A stretch of DNA of 64,000 nucleotides, from the NCBI GenBank assembly GCA_021234155.1, contig JAJEKV010000061.1:4783153-4847152 (forward strand), written 5' to 3'. This document shows positions 34,637-46,148 of this stretch, one piece after another; the first letter of the stretch is position 1, and each line of letters starts with the position of its first letter. Under the pieces are notes generated by a model that did not search any database, was not told where the DNA came from, and saw nothing but the letters and a program-made list of their open reading frames with translations. Made by a program: the position numbers and the translations under genes. The stretch is from Isoetes taiwanensis. Lineage: Eukaryota > Streptophyta > Lycopodiopsida > Isoetales > Isoetaceae.

Positions 34637-36449
34637 GGAAGGAAGGAAGGAAGGTTCTTTTATCGTCCGCGGAGGCCAATCGGCCTATGGGACCCAAATT
34701 ACACGGGTGCAGCAAGCCCGTTGCTACCCGGATTAAAAAACCCCCCCTTAGGAGGGAAAAACCGTTGCAACAACAAGCCTGCTGGCAGCTGTACAAATAT
34801 ACATATACACACGAATTCCCGGCACCTCAGGTAGGCGCCCGGGGGCAGAGGTGAGTCCGCAGATCCAAAACCTCCTGGAGGTAGGAGCCAAGGGATCGAA
34901 CTGACGACGTACTTAGTAGCTCGTACGGGGGCAGACCAGGTCGCACCAAGAGAATGTAGCGAGCCCGAATCTGACTATAGGCTGGACAGCTCTGAAAGGC
35001 ATGGCTTTCATCCTCAACAACCCCCAAGCGCGGCTCTCCAACCCACCGACCCGTCTCAAGCTGAAGATGGTGGGCCCCTGTTCGAATGGACGCGATGATC
35101 CTGCGCTTCTTCATGGGCAACTGAGAACGCAGGTAGAGCTGTGGGCCTCGAACCAGGATGGGGTTTATGTGCTGTTTGTAGTGTGCCATCTTTACCTGTT
35201 CCAGAGCATGGTGGTCCTAGAGCTTTCCCAGGAAACAAGAGTCCAAGTACCCCCGCAGCCTATCCCGGCCGGCGTCTGTGTGCACCTGGACGCACCTATG
35301 TGCCTGCAACAAGATCTGATATGGAACTGAGGGCTTGACCCCAAGTGCCCGCGTCAAAAATGCCTTCTGGACCTGCTCTAAGTCGTTCCAAGTCGCCAAA
35401 GACACCACTGGGCCCCACACCTCGACCCATACAGAAGAACTGGCTCCACCAGTGCCCGGAATAAATGTGACTGGTGGTCCCAGGCATACAGTTCTGCCCT
35501 GTGACTATTGTTTTGCATTGCGTACAACGCCTTCGAACCTGCGGTCACCCGAAGGTGAATGATGCATCCCAATACATTGAGGACGGAAATTCCACCCCCA
35601 GGTACTTGTAGCTGGGTGTGACCTCTACCATCGCCCACGATAAGTGAGTCTTGGGAGTCTTTGGATGATGTGAGGAGGATATGAGGACAACCTTAGTCTT
35701 GGCCAGGTTGACACGCATGTCCGTCGCCTGGCAGAATGTGTCCAGGGCATCTAGGTGTGCCTGCATACCCTCTGGTGTATGGGCCAAGAGGTCCACATCA
35801 TCCGCATAGATGAGCTGCCGGATGACCTGGTGCAAGAGCTATTTACCGTCCCCCCCATTGGCAACAAGCCAGGCTTCCAACTGGTCAATGTAGAGTCCAA
35901 AGAGTGTGGGTGAGAGAGGACAACCTTGCCTAACTCCAATGCTATTGGCAAATGACTGTCCTTCCGGTTGCATGCACCCTGTGCAGCTCTCGTACAGTCT
36001 GTACACTGCGTTCTGCAGATCCATAGGGAGCCCGAGATGGTGCAATCTCGCCCACAACTTTTCCCGGGGTACTGTGTCGAATGCTTTTGCAAAGTCCACA
36101 AAACAAAGAATCTGTGGTCCTCTCGGACGGTTCTTTGTCCTCGACCGGGGCCCCGAGTGTGAAGATGTGATCAATGGTCGAATGTCTGGGTCGGAAGCTT
36201 TGCACGGGTAAGTGCCCCGACTTCACCCTACGCCCATCCGGGTTACCTTTGTTCGAGAATGCCCGTACGCGACTTGGCAAACACCGGTGACCATGATGGT
36301 TCGTAGAATCGGCCGGATAGTGTGGGTCCCCTGCCTTGTAGATCGGAACAACCCTGCTTGTGGTCCATGACCGGGAAAAACCCTCTTGCAGCGCCCTGTT
36401 GAACAGTGCAGCAAGGACGGGCACCATGGGCTGTCTTGCCCACTTGCCC
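34637..36449 (-). mobile_element. LINE family A copy, minus strand, cut at its 5' side by the duplication join
   Basis: The minus strand carries RT from the K-A-G-D-P block (about 36340) through D-F-A-K-A-F-D-T-V-P-R-E, G-V-R-Q-G-C-P-L-S-P-T-L-F-G-L-Y and L-I-Y-A-D-D-V-D-L to the zinc knuckle. It finishes with the tail core and GGAAG pentamers (34634-34654). The RT catalytic Y-A-D-D is intact, though stops and deletions break the frame. It is the duplicate of the 3' half of the element at 37787-43360. Confidence 0.9.
35545..36174 (-). pseudogene. LINE family A reverse transcriptase palm, two adjacent frames
   Basis: Two near-contiguous frames (36174-35839 and 35835-35545) hold the RT palm. 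Motif A is D-F-A-K-A-F-D, motif B is G-V-R-Q-G-C-P-L-S-P, and motif C is I-Y-A-D-D-V-D-L, all with intact catalytic aspartates. The Y-K-Y-L-G-V-E-F thumb motif follows. A stop codon separates the frames, so the copy is inactive. Confidence 0.88.
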
Positions 36450-36755
36450 ACTAGTGACTGGCCAGCCTTTGCATGAGTTATTGTATACGGCATCCGTGGG
36501 CTTGTTGGAGTCATATCTCCAGGAGGTTATGGATGCACGGACTCAGTTGTGTCCCCCGGGACAGTATTGAATTGTCCTATACAATTGTACAGTGTACCAG
36601 CATACTTATTACTGCTAAGGTTTTTCACTCGAAAGCCCTTTAGGGCGGGGCTTTTTAATTCTAACAGTAATCGCTTGCTGCTCTCTTTTTGTTTGGGTCC
36701 CATAGGCCACTTGGTCTCCGTGAACGATAAAAAATCTATTATATTCTTATGTGCA
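36450..36755 (+). mobile_element. LINE family A 3' tail, plus strand (duplicate of 33303-33602)
   Basis: Carries the end of ORF2 (L-L-Y-T-A-S-V-G-L-L-E-S-Y-L-Q-E-V-like wording) and the tail core ending GATAAAAAATC. It lies beside the minus-strand LINE junction only because of the duplication. Confidence 0.88.
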
Positions 36756-37132
36756 GCAGGCAATCCTAACATGTAATATAACTTAGTAGTTCAACAAACA
36801 CTAAGTACATAATTTCACAAATATCACTCTCATTTGAAGTATATGAGAAATGAACGCTCAATAAACATCATGATTAGCACAAACAAACTTCCTAATATAG
36901 AACCACCTCTTGATAATCAACCCCCTTCAGCATTTGTGCAACTGCAAGTGTTGCAAGAGAAGACTAATTAGAAGTTTGGCTCACTCAAAAACATCATGTC
37001 GGCCATAAGAGAAAACAATATTGTCTATTTGTATTTATTATGCCAAACATTGCTTCATACCAAACATCTCGTGTTTTAGTAGAAAGGTCACCAAATGCCA
37101 TGGCGGTGTGCCTAATGTAAAGTCTAGATGGC

Positions 37133-37588
37133 ATGTGTGTGCATAGGGTCAGGAGAAAATATCCCTTATATAGAATTTTCCTAAGAAATTATCCCTCATA
37201 TTTTCATATACGTCTACCATATTTCTTTTCTATATGTATATATACAAAATTCAAGAAAAGGAAAATCCCCTCCCATACTTATACGTATGTTTTGGGCCCA
37301 AAACAAAATCCCTCTCCCTACACTCAAATGTTTTCTACGATTTTTTTTAGCGCCACTCTTGGGCTATTTTTGGTCATAGAGACAACAACACTATCGTTTA
37401 AGAGAATGAAGGTTGGGAGCAGCATTTCACAACCTCAAAAGGGGTCCTGCTTCCGCCTGAAAGGATCCCCAAATCTTATGCTCAAAAAGCTAGGTAAAGG
37501 TTGCTTCATGTGCTTTAGTTGTCGCGCATTAGTTGGATCCAATGACAATAGTATCATCCAATGTAAACCCTACCGCATGTGCTTATAA
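37133..37588 (+). CDS. 151-codon open frame in duplication unit 2, unidentified
   Basis: Second copy of the frame at 33980-34435. It differs by a few residues around position 20-25 and near the V-G-S-N-D segment. No recognised domain. It is listed because both copies stay open, but see the caution given for unit 1. Confidence 0.25.
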   Translation: MCVHRVRRKYPLYRIFLRNYPSYFHIRLPYFFSICIYTKFKKRKIPSHTYTYVLGPKQNPSPYTQMFSTIFFSATLGLFLVIETTTLSFKRMKVGSSISQPQKGSCFRLKGSPNLMLKKLGKGCFMCFSCRALVGSNDNSIIQCKPYRMCL

Positions 37589-37981
37589 ACTGCCAATTTA
37601 ACTCTCTTTCAATTGTCGCATGTTCTCTTGAGGCTCATAGAGTTATATCAACTTAGACCAAATTTACATTGGCGCACTACAAGGCATAAGTATTTTTGCG
37701 CTATTCCAAAAGGCATTTGGTGTGGACATGCCTCATTCTATGCTCAGTCGGGACAATATTATGTAATTTCTCACAGTTTGTCAATGGAAGGAAGGAAGGA
37801 AGGAAGGAAGGTTCTTTTATCGTCCGCGGACCAATCGGCCTATGGGACCCAAATTACACGGGTGCAGCAAGCCCGTTGCTACCCGGATTAAAAAACCCCC
37901 CCTTAGGAGGGAAAAACCGTCGCAACAACAAGCCTGCTGGCAGCTGTACAAATATACATATACACACGAATTCCCGGCACC

Positions 37982-40900
37982 TCAGGTAGGCGCCCGGGGG
38001 CAGAGGTGAGTCCGCAGATCCAAAACCTCCTGGAGGTAGGAGCCAAGGGATCGAACTGACGGCGTACTTAGTAGCTCGTACGGGGGCAGACCAGGTCGCA
38101 CCAAGAGAATGTAGCGAGCCCGAATCTGACTATAGGCTGGACAGCTCTGGAAGGCATGGCTTTCATCCTCAACAACCCCCAGCGGGCAACACTGACAAAG
38201 CCTATCCTGGCGCGGCTCTCCAACCCACCGACCCGTCTCAAGCTGAAGATGGTGGGCCCCTGTTCGAATGGACGCGATGATCCTGCGCTTCTTCATGGGC
38301 AACTGAGAACGCAGGTAGAGCTGTGGGCCTCGAACCAGGGTGGGGTTTATGTGCTGTTTGTAGTGTGCCATCTTTACCTGTTCCAGAGCATGGTGGTCCT
38401 AGAGCTTCCCCAGGAAACAAGAGTCCAAGTACCCCCTCAGCCTATCCCGGCCGGCGTCTGTGTGCACCTGGACGCACCTATGTGCATCTATGTTCCAGCG
38501 CGCCAGCCATTGGGCTCTCTTGTCCCTCCAACAAGCCCTGAGACGTTGCGGGCTCATCGCCACAGCGTAAGCCAAGTGCGGGAGCCGAGTGTCGCCCATG
38601 CTGGCCACCTTCTGGAAATAAACAATGTGTCTATCGAGGGCCGCATGCTGCAGGGGCATGAATCCTGTCTCCTGCAACAAGATCTGATATGGAACTGAGG
38701 GCTTGACCCCAAGTGCCTACGTCAAAAATGTCTTCTGGACCTGCTCTAAGTCGTTCCAAGTCGCTAAAGACACCACTGGGCCCCACACCTCGACCCCATA
38801 CAGAAGAACTGGCTCCACCAGTGCCCGGAATAAATGTGACTGGTGGCCCCAGGCATACAGCTCTGCCCTGTGACTATTGTTTTGCATTGCGTACAGCGCC
38901 TTCCAACCTGCGGTCACCCGAAGGTGAATGGATGCATCCTAATACATTGAGGACGGAAATTCCACCCCCATGTACTTGTAGCTGGGTGTGACCTCTACCA
39001 TCTGCCCCTGATAAGTGAGTGCCGGAGGTGCTGGATGATGTGAGGAGGATATGAGGACCACCTTAGTCTTGGCCAGGTTGACACGCATGTCCGTCGCCTG
39101 GCAGAATGTGTCCAGGGCATCTAGGTGTGCCTGCATACCCTCTGGTGTATGGGCCAAGAGGTCCACATCATCCGCATAGATGAGCTGCCGGATGACCTGG
39201 TGCAAGAGCTATATACCGTCCCCCCCATTGGCAACAAGACAGGCTTCCAACTGGTCAATGTAGAGTCCAAAGAGTGTGGGTGAGAGAGGACAACCTTGCC
39301 TAACTCCAATGCTACTGGCAAATGATCGCCCTTCCGGCCGCATGCTCCGTGGCAGCTCTCAGATATCTGACATTAATCGCTGCGTTCGCAGATCCATAGG
39401 GAGCCCGAGATGGTGCAATCTCGCCCACAACTTTTTCGAGACTCTTGTGTGAATGCTTTTGCAAAGTCCACAAAAGCCAAAGATCTGAGGTCCTCCCCGA
39501 GGGGTTCCGCCCTCGACTGTGGCCCCGAGTGTGAAGATGTGATCAATGGTCGAATGTCGGGGTCGGAAGCCCGCCTCTCGGTAAGTGCCGACTTCCCGCC
39601 CTCTGCCCATCTAGTTACCTTTGTTCGAGAATGCCCGCGTGCGACTTGGCAAACACCGAAATGACCATGATGGTTGATGGTATGGCGGGCCGGACAAGTG
39701 TGGGTCCCCGCCTTGTAGATCGGAACAACCATGCTTGTGGTCCATGACAGGGAAAAACCCTCTTGCAAATACTGTTGAGCAAGGCGGCAGGGCGGGCACC
39801 ATGGGCTGTCTGTCGGTTGAGCAACTCCTAAAACTGCGGCCGTCTAAGTCGGCTGCCTTCCCATTAGCCAGCGCCGCACCCCTCTTCGACATCTTCTTCT
39901 TACGTGATCACCCGGCGGTGGGCCATGTTCTTGGGGCACATCCGTCCGCGGTTCGGGGGATCATAAAGCTGTTGTGTATACGCTCCCATTGCACCGCCCG
40001 TGATGTTCCCCGTGTAGGTCGTGTTGGCTGCGCAGAGTACCCCGGGCGAAGTTCTCTCGCGGGCGTCTAGTAGGCGAACATTTCTCCTTAGTGCCTTGCC
40101 GGGTACCTTGCCTTTGTTTCCTTAAGGAAGGCGCGGTAATGGCTGGTGGTCCGAGCTTCGTGTCCCGATCCACGATGAGGCGGAATGCGCGTTTATGCCT
40201 TCTTACACTCAAAGCATCAAACCATCTCATTCTGCGGGAAAGTTTGCGGCCTCGATCTCCGGCGTGGGGAGGTCTTCCAAAGCACACAATGCCCTCGATT
40301 CGAGGAGCTCAACCGGCTGGTCGTTTTTTGCTCCAGCGTGTGCCCCGCGAAGAACCGTCGGGGGAGGGCTTCTGGCGAGCATGTCGGCGTAACCCTCCGC
40401 TGCTCATAATCCAAGTGCAACCGAGGGGCCGGCAAGGTACCGCTCTTGAGGGGCCGTGGCTGGCCGGGCCAGGCCTTCACATAGAGTGGGAGGTGATTCG
40501 AATTCGGCCTCCTCGTCCCGACCGTCTGCGTGCGAGGTGAAAATGGCTGACAAGGTGTACATCCTGCGCAGCCACTATGACATAATCCACGACACTAGTT
40601 CCGCCGCCGTGATTGTCCTGTCTGCAAGTGTACCCGTGGAAAGAGGGCCATTGTGGTAGGCCATTGCATATAAGCAGGTCAAAGATACCGCACATCAGGA
40701 GCAATTATCTACCGAAGCGGGTGACCTGACTGTCATCTGAGTGCCGTGTGCAAGCTGCCTCTGCGGGGGGCAACTGCAGAACGTCATCCGCGAGGGGGTC
40801 CAGCCGCATGGCCTGTTCCACCCCTGTCCGCATATTGAAGTCTCCAAGGAGCATGACTCTGCCCATCCGCTTGTGCTGCTGTATGTCATCATATAGATCG

Positions 40901-41288
40901 ACATACGGGTCCATCCTGTCCACCTCTGGGTGGCTGTGATAGAAGGGACTCTCTGCATGGGGAAAGTAGCAAGCAGCTAGGAAGAGAGGATTTCCGCCAG
41001 GGTGGTGCACTCAGATCCACAAGTAGCGGTTATGTCGGTCTTCTGGAGGGAAACCAAATGTGCCAAGGCTACTCGGTAGTAGCAGACAACCCCGTGCCCA
41101 CGTCTCCCTGTACAACCATTGAACACTGAAAAATGCTGGTACGCTGGCAGATCGGGCAGCCTGTGGCCTGGGTGTTCCCATGTCTCCATAAGGAAGATAA
41201 GGTCCATGTCCACAGCTACTGAATTGAGGCTATCGCCCTTCTGCCACAGGAAACCCCGACAGTTCCAGACCACCACCGGGAGGCACAA
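37982..41288 (-). pseudogene. LINE family A ORF2 (endonuclease-RT), frameshifted
   Basis: The minus strand begins V-V-W-N-C-R-G (endonuclease start), then M-E-T-W, and L-L-G-D-F-N-M near 40830 (the conserved endonuclease G-D-F-N). The endonuclease-RT linker W-F-D-A is near 40220. RT motifs follow: K-A-G near 39720, D-F-A-K-A-F near 39460, Q-G-C-P-L-S-P-T-L-F-G near 39300-39260, Y-A-D-D near 39180, Y-K-Y-M-G-V-E-F near 38965. The zinc knuckle C-Q-C-C...H-A-F-Q-S-C is near 38150. At least six frame changes or stops disable it. It starts 3 bases after the ORF1 stop. Confidence 0.88.
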
Positions 41289-41291
41289 TTC

Positions 41292-42749
41292 CTATTGAGC
41301 GGTCGGAGATGCTTGTGTAGTGTGTGTCACGGATGGACCAGCAGCGGGAGCAGACTTCGGACAAGCAGAAGCGGAGGCAGCAGGGGCAGCATTTGGCTGA
41401 GCGGGAGCAGACCGAGTTGTAGGGGCAGATTGCGGAGGATCAGGAGCGGAGGCAGCAGGGGTAGCATTTGGCTGAGCAGGTGCAGCTGCAGCATTTGGTC
41501 GACTGCGGGCGTCCCTGACCCTGGCGAACTCCCTCCTGCGTGCCTCCTGTTGCACTGGAGTAAGATCCCGGCTCACATACAGAGATGTGCCCTTCAGTAA
41601 CTTGCCCTGTCGCAGTATGGCCTCTCGAACTTGTGCATCCGCAACCGTGAACACCACGACTCGGCTGTGGCCTGGGCGCTGGACCCCACACCGGGCTGGT
41701 CGCGTAACCTGAACAGGTCCTGGACCAGGAAACGTCATGCGCCCAAGGATCTGTGTGTGTATCTTCCGGGTGAGATTCTCTCCCAGCTCTTCCGGCAGGC
41801 CCCGAACTACCAGGTTGTGGCTCCGTCGCCTGCGCTCACGGAGCTCAGCGTCCGGTGAGGGCACTGGCCCACTCTGGCCTGGTGGCGGCACGCGTGATGA
41901 TGGTGCGGCAGGGCGGGGCTGCGGCTGTCGGCGTTCAGGTTGACCAGGTGACCCCGATTGACGTCTTGCAGGTTGTTGGGCTTGCGGTACTGGTGTGTCA
42001 TGTGCTGCAGCTTCTGTTCTCTGAAGTCTGGAGCTCAGCTCTTGCAAGGCTTGGTCCTGTCTTGCCATCTCCCGCGTGCAGTGCCGCCATTGTTCATGCG
42101 CCTCTGCCTGGAGGCCCTTGCCTTGCTGGGCAACGACAGATCGGAGCTCCTGCATTTCCCGGTCCCGTGCCAAATCCTTCTCCCGAAGGGCGCTCAGTGC
42201 TGCCTGGTTAACTTCCAAGGCGGCCTGCAACCTCTGTCTTGCAGCGGTAGCCTCCTCAACTTCCAACTGGAGTGTGGCCTGTGCGCGCCGTGCCATGGCA
42301 TTGGCCTCATCAACCTCGATGCGGAGCTGAGACGTGATTGCAAGTGTCTCGCGCTCTGCCCGGTCCCTGTCCTGTCTCGCAGCGTCCAGGGTATCCATGC
42401 GAGCCTGCATGTCTGCGAGCACCTGCCGGTCTTGCTGTCTCTCAGAGTGCACCAAGTGGATGTTGTTGTCCAGCCGGTGTGCTTGGGTCTCCAACTCAGT
42501 GATCTGTTGTTTCGCTATCACCAACTGTCTGCGCAACACGTGGGATGTTGCAGACTCCATCTCCGTCTCCAGGCCCGCAATGCGGGCACTGTTGGCCTCA
42601 ACCCCAGCTTGGATGGCGGCCCAAGGTTCTGCCAACGGAGGGGGCCCTGTGGGGCCTGAGCAGCCAACTTCCGGCTGCCGAGCCGACCTGGCTATATGGG
42701 CCTTGGCCCCGGCCTCCTTCTTCATGGAGGATGTCTCTCCCTTGCCCAC
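41292..42749 (-). CDS. LINE family A ORF1 protein (coiled coil, RRM-like), intact
   Basis: A 485-codon open frame lies directly upstream of ORF2. Residues about 45-260 are a long Glu/Gln/Arg/Ala-rich heptad region predicted to be coiled coil. A Pro/Gln-rich linker spans about 260-315. Residues about 320-420 have the L1 ORF1p RRM/CTD wording: N-L-V-V-R-G-L-P-E-E, then V-V-V-F-T-V-A-D-A-Q-V-R-E-A-I-L and L-K-G-T-S-L-Y-V-S-R-D-L-T-P. The tail is an Ala/Pro repeat with two P-A-Q-P-N-A units. ORF1p of L1-type elements trimerises and binds element RNA (family knowledge). Its integrity contrasts with the ruined ORF2. It reaches to within 3 bases of ORF2. Confidence 0.9.
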   Translation of the reverse strand: MGKGETSSMKKEAGAKAHIARSARQPEVGCSGPTGPPPLAEPWAAIQAGVEANSARIAGLETEMESATSHVLRRQLVIAKQQITELETQAHRLDNNIHLVHSERQQDRQVLADMQARMDTLDAARQDRDRAERETLAITSQLRIEVDEANAMARRAQATLQLEVEEATAARQRLQAALEVNQAALSALREKDLARDREMQELRSVVAQQGKGLQAEAHEQWRHCTREMARQDQALQELSSRLQRTEAAAHDTPVPQAQQPARRQSGSPGQPERRQPQPRPAAPSSRVPPPGQSGPVPSPDAELRERRRRSHNLVVRGLPEELGENLTRKIHTQILGRMTFPGPGPVQVTRPARCGVQRPGHSRVVVFTVADAQVREAILRQGKLLKGTSLYVSRDLTPVQQEARRREFARVRDARSRPNAAAAPAQPNATPAASAPDPPQSAPTTRSAPAQPNAAPAASASACPKSAPAAGPSVTHTTQASPTAQ

Positions 42750-43112
42750 TGCGTCTGCACGGAGCCGCTTCCTTGGTGGCCCTTCTTGGTTTTCCCAGGC
42801 AGGCTCGGCCTGCGGGAGGTCAGCAGGCTGTGCTGGGGTTTGCCAAGGTGGGGTGCTGTGGTCTGTGGAAGCTCAACTGCTAGAGATGAGTCCGGACACT
42901 GGGCTGCTTCTGTGGCCATGACTGGGGGTATGGCACGTCAAGCAAGGTTTAGGCTATGGAAGGGGCTTGTCAGGTCTAGCAGGGCTAGGCAGGCTATGGC
43001 AGGGCTGTGGCCAGGCTAGGCAAGGCCAAGAGGCAGTTGGTTGGGCTATGGCAATGTCAGGCAAATGTTGGAGCCTAGCTCAACATTATTCTGTGCGTTG
43101 ACTTCCAAAGGC

Positions 43113-43360
43113 AGTGGGGTCTCTGGCATACAAAATTGCGCTCAGAATCCAATTTGGGGACCAAAAACGTATGTCAGAGCACCTTTTAGGGGTTTGGGGC
43201 TAGAGAGAGACTGTAAACCCTAGAGAGAGAATAGTGGGGTCTCTGGCTGTCAAAATTGCGCTCAGAATCCAATTTGGGGACCAAAAATGTATGTCAGAGC
43301 ACCTTTTAGGGGTTTGGGGGTTTTTGGGGCTAGAGAGAGACTGTAAACCCTAGAGAGGGA
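43113..43360 (-). repeat. Two tandem monomers (120 and 128 bp) upstream of LINE ORF1
   Basis: The block starting AGTGGGGTCTCTGG is repeated at 43233, with only a few changes and a 10-base expansion of a GGTTTGGGGG tract. It sits at the 5' end of the LINE and is best read as 5' UTR monomers. A GGCTAxGG-rich stretch (42940-43060) lies between it and ORF1. Confidence 0.8.
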
Positions 43361-44386
43361 GGTGCTTGTTTGTGTAATAGTAAATTCTAGGTTCCATGTT
43401 CTTGGCCTAGAATACTCAGATTTCACCTATCATCAAATACCTTGGAAGTTCTTCAATACTAACAGAACTTCACCTATGATCAAATACCTTGGAAGTTCTT
43501 CAATACTAACAACTTTGTTTAGCTCTATGTTGCATACAAACACTAACTAAATCCAACAAAATGATGCTTTGTAAACTTGCTTCGTGAATATATAATAGAA
43601 GTACTGGAATACTTAGATAAGTATAGCCTCTAGCTTATACAACCTTCAATATCTAGCATAATAATAGGGGGTTTCTTTTGTGTTTTTTGTACGCTTTTCA
43701 ATAAGGTTTTACTATGATTTGGTTGATGTATTCGTTTGAGACTGACTGTACTAAATAGTATTTCTAGAGTGCAGCTACTTTTTGGCCGTTGATTTTAGAA
43801 AGAAGAAGGGATCATGTGGTTAGATAGAGGCTTGTTGTACATAGATATTAGATAGAGGCTTGGGTGATTTGGTGATGGCACAGCTCACCAGCTAGGGTTT
43901 TAGCACGTTTTTAATTCTAGATATCTCCCTCCTCAGGTGTCCGTTTCGAGCGATTTATGGTGTATTGCAAAAGCCCTTGCAGTAAGCTTTCCAAATATAT
44001 GGCATCAGGTAGTTCCCTCTCTCTACTTCAGTCTCGGAATTGGAATCATCCATTTCAGCCTCTATAGTTACCGCCTTTTTTTGGCGTTGCTTCAATCTCA
44101 GTTATCTCCATCTTCGGGTGTCCGTTTCGAGCTATTTTTGGTGCATTGGAATTACAGTAAGTTTTGCAAAGGCATATGTCATCAAATATTTCTCTCTCTA
44201 GTTCAATTCCAGAATTGGGATCATCCATTTTGGCCTCCATGGTTGACGCTGCCGGCATGCAACCTTGCTCGCAATTTCTTGCTTCTATGCCCTCTTCAGC
44301 GCTGCCTCCTAATTCTTGTCCAATCCTCTTGCTTATGCCCTGGTGTCAGACATATAGCATGCAAGGAAGTAAGAGATGGAGAAAAA
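43361..44386. other. No gene seen; contains a 47-bp tandem repeat
   Basis: A 47-bp unit beginning TTCACCTATCATCAAATACC is doubled at 43422-43515. Otherwise AT-rich. A CTCCATCTTCGGGTGTCCGTTTCGAGC-like segment occurs twice (about 43928 and 44108), which suggests a further degenerate duplication of about 180 bp. Confidence 0.55.
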
Positions 44387-44954
<568 letters not shown>

Positions 44955-45491
44955 TATTTGGCATATTTAGCTATTATTTAAAGATATGAACTTGAAGGGT
45001 TATATCTTTAATGGTTGAATATGGGATTAATTGGAAAATATGGAAAGCTAAGGAAAAAGAAAAGCCTTGATTTAAATTCAATCCACACAGGTCAATCCCT
45101 GTCGTAGTATTGTTTGTGTATCCATACTAGTATCCATATCCATGATGGCATGCCGTGATATGATTATACGGGAGAGATTCCCGTATGCACCATTCTCTGT
45201 CCATTCCACTCTAATCTTTGATGAGGGCTCGTTCAGAGGCATGGTGTACCACTAACGTGGTTGGCTCCTCGCTCAGGTGTCCCGACCCAGATGGGTGAGG
45301 ACACGCCGAAAGGACGTTTGTCTATAAGGTGAGGGAGTAGATCATATCCGGAGAAAACTGTGGCTATACATATATCCATGATGGCATTAATTTCTCAAAT
45401 CACCAAGTGCTTGATTCACATAGCCTCTTTATCATAAAATCATGAATCAATATCATTTAAGCCTCTATGTATATGTCTCACCTTATTATTC
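44955..45491 (-). repeat. Dispersed repeat R, copy 2 (inverted)
   Basis: Inverted copy of 25487-25987. It has about 17 extra bases near its right end (ATGATTTTATGATAAAGAG on the minus strand) and 20 or so extra near 45300, so copy 1 is the slightly deleted one. The ATACGGGA hairpin is kept. Confidence 0.8.
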
Positions 45492-45879
45492 TGATTATTT
45501 GAATAGATATCACAAATATTTTACAACTTTGAAACTAAATGTATGTAAGATATTCCTTTGCGCAGTTCTAACATCACGAACACATGTTGCACGGACATCT
45601 TAGAAGAACAGGCTTCTGTATGGTGGACACTGGACAATAGTCTTTGGCTCCATTGCAGCTTCCAATTTAAGCTGGTAATAATAATCAAATGCACGTGCTA
45701 TACTCGTAGTCATGGGACCGACTATTTTGATGAGAGATTGTGAATAGATATTTGTTTCTTTGTATGGAGCTCGTGGTCTGAAATAGGCTTCAATGTAATG
45801 GAATGCCATTCCCCTACAAAATAGAAATATGAAAAACTGTTGTTTTTTCCCCTTCTCTCCCAGTTTCTGCAGAAGATCT

Positions 45880-46080
45880 GAAAATCAGTTTCTACAATTC
45901 AGACCCTTGTAGAGCAGATCCAGCAAAAATCTCTTGCACCCTGCGAAAGCTTTTTGCCCTGCGAAAGATGTTTTGCCAAGAACAGGTGCGAAAACTCTGC
46001 CATGGGAAAGAGTTTTCCCAAGAACATGTGGCAAAAGCTCTGGCCCTGCGAAAACTTTGAAGAACCGGTAACAGGATGCT
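45880..46080 (+). repeat. Degenerate short repeat around CCCTGCGAAA
   Basis: CCTGCGAAAG recurs at about 45940, 45958 and 46044, with CCAAGAACAGGTGCGAAAACTCTG and CCAAGAACATGTGGCAAAAGCTCTG as a second pair. This makes repetitive open frames on the minus strand that I do not accept as genes. Confidence 0.5.
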
Positions 46081-46148
46081 CGAAGAAGTGCGACAGTGAC
46101 CTAAAAAATTTTGATCGAAGAACTTCACAATCAACTAGAGAACCAGAG

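Larger units (their letters stand above)
33303..36449 (+). repeat. Segmental tandem duplication, unit 1
   Basis: From ACTAGTGACTGGCC (33303) to CCATGGGCTGTCT (about 36436) this unit matches 36450-39811. It contains a LINE A tail on the plus strand, about 1 kb of unclassified sequence and a minus-strand LINE A 3' half. Relative to unit 2 it has deletions of about 26 bp near 35037 and about 170-200 bp near 35303. Confidence 0.92.
36450..39811 (+). repeat. Segmental tandem duplication, unit 2
   Basis: Second unit of the duplication, joined head to tail with unit 1 at a short shared TTGCCCA-like patch. The LINE in this unit continues leftward on the minus strand past 39811 into the full-length element, which shows that unit 2 holds the original LINE context. 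Confidence 0.92.
37785..43360 (-). mobile_element. LINE family A, near full length, with ORF1, endonuclease and RT
   Basis: Read on the minus strand this is the most complete element of the window. A 5' region with tandem monomers (43360-43113) comes first, then an intact ORF1 (42749-41292), an apurinic-type endonuclease (41288 to about 40500), RT (about 39900-38900), a C-terminal domain with a zinc knuckle (about 38680-37985), and a 3' UTR and tail ending in GGAAG pentamers (37785-37812). ORF1-endonuclease-RT order with a C-x2-C-x9-H-x4-C end is the L1 plan. ORF2 is broken by many frameshifts. Confidence 0.92.

Noticed and set aside
41295-43019. Several plus-strand open frames of 60-233 codons opposite the LINE ORF1
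   Set aside because: They are antisense shadows of the GC-rich ORF1, which has clear coiled-coil and RRM-type wording.
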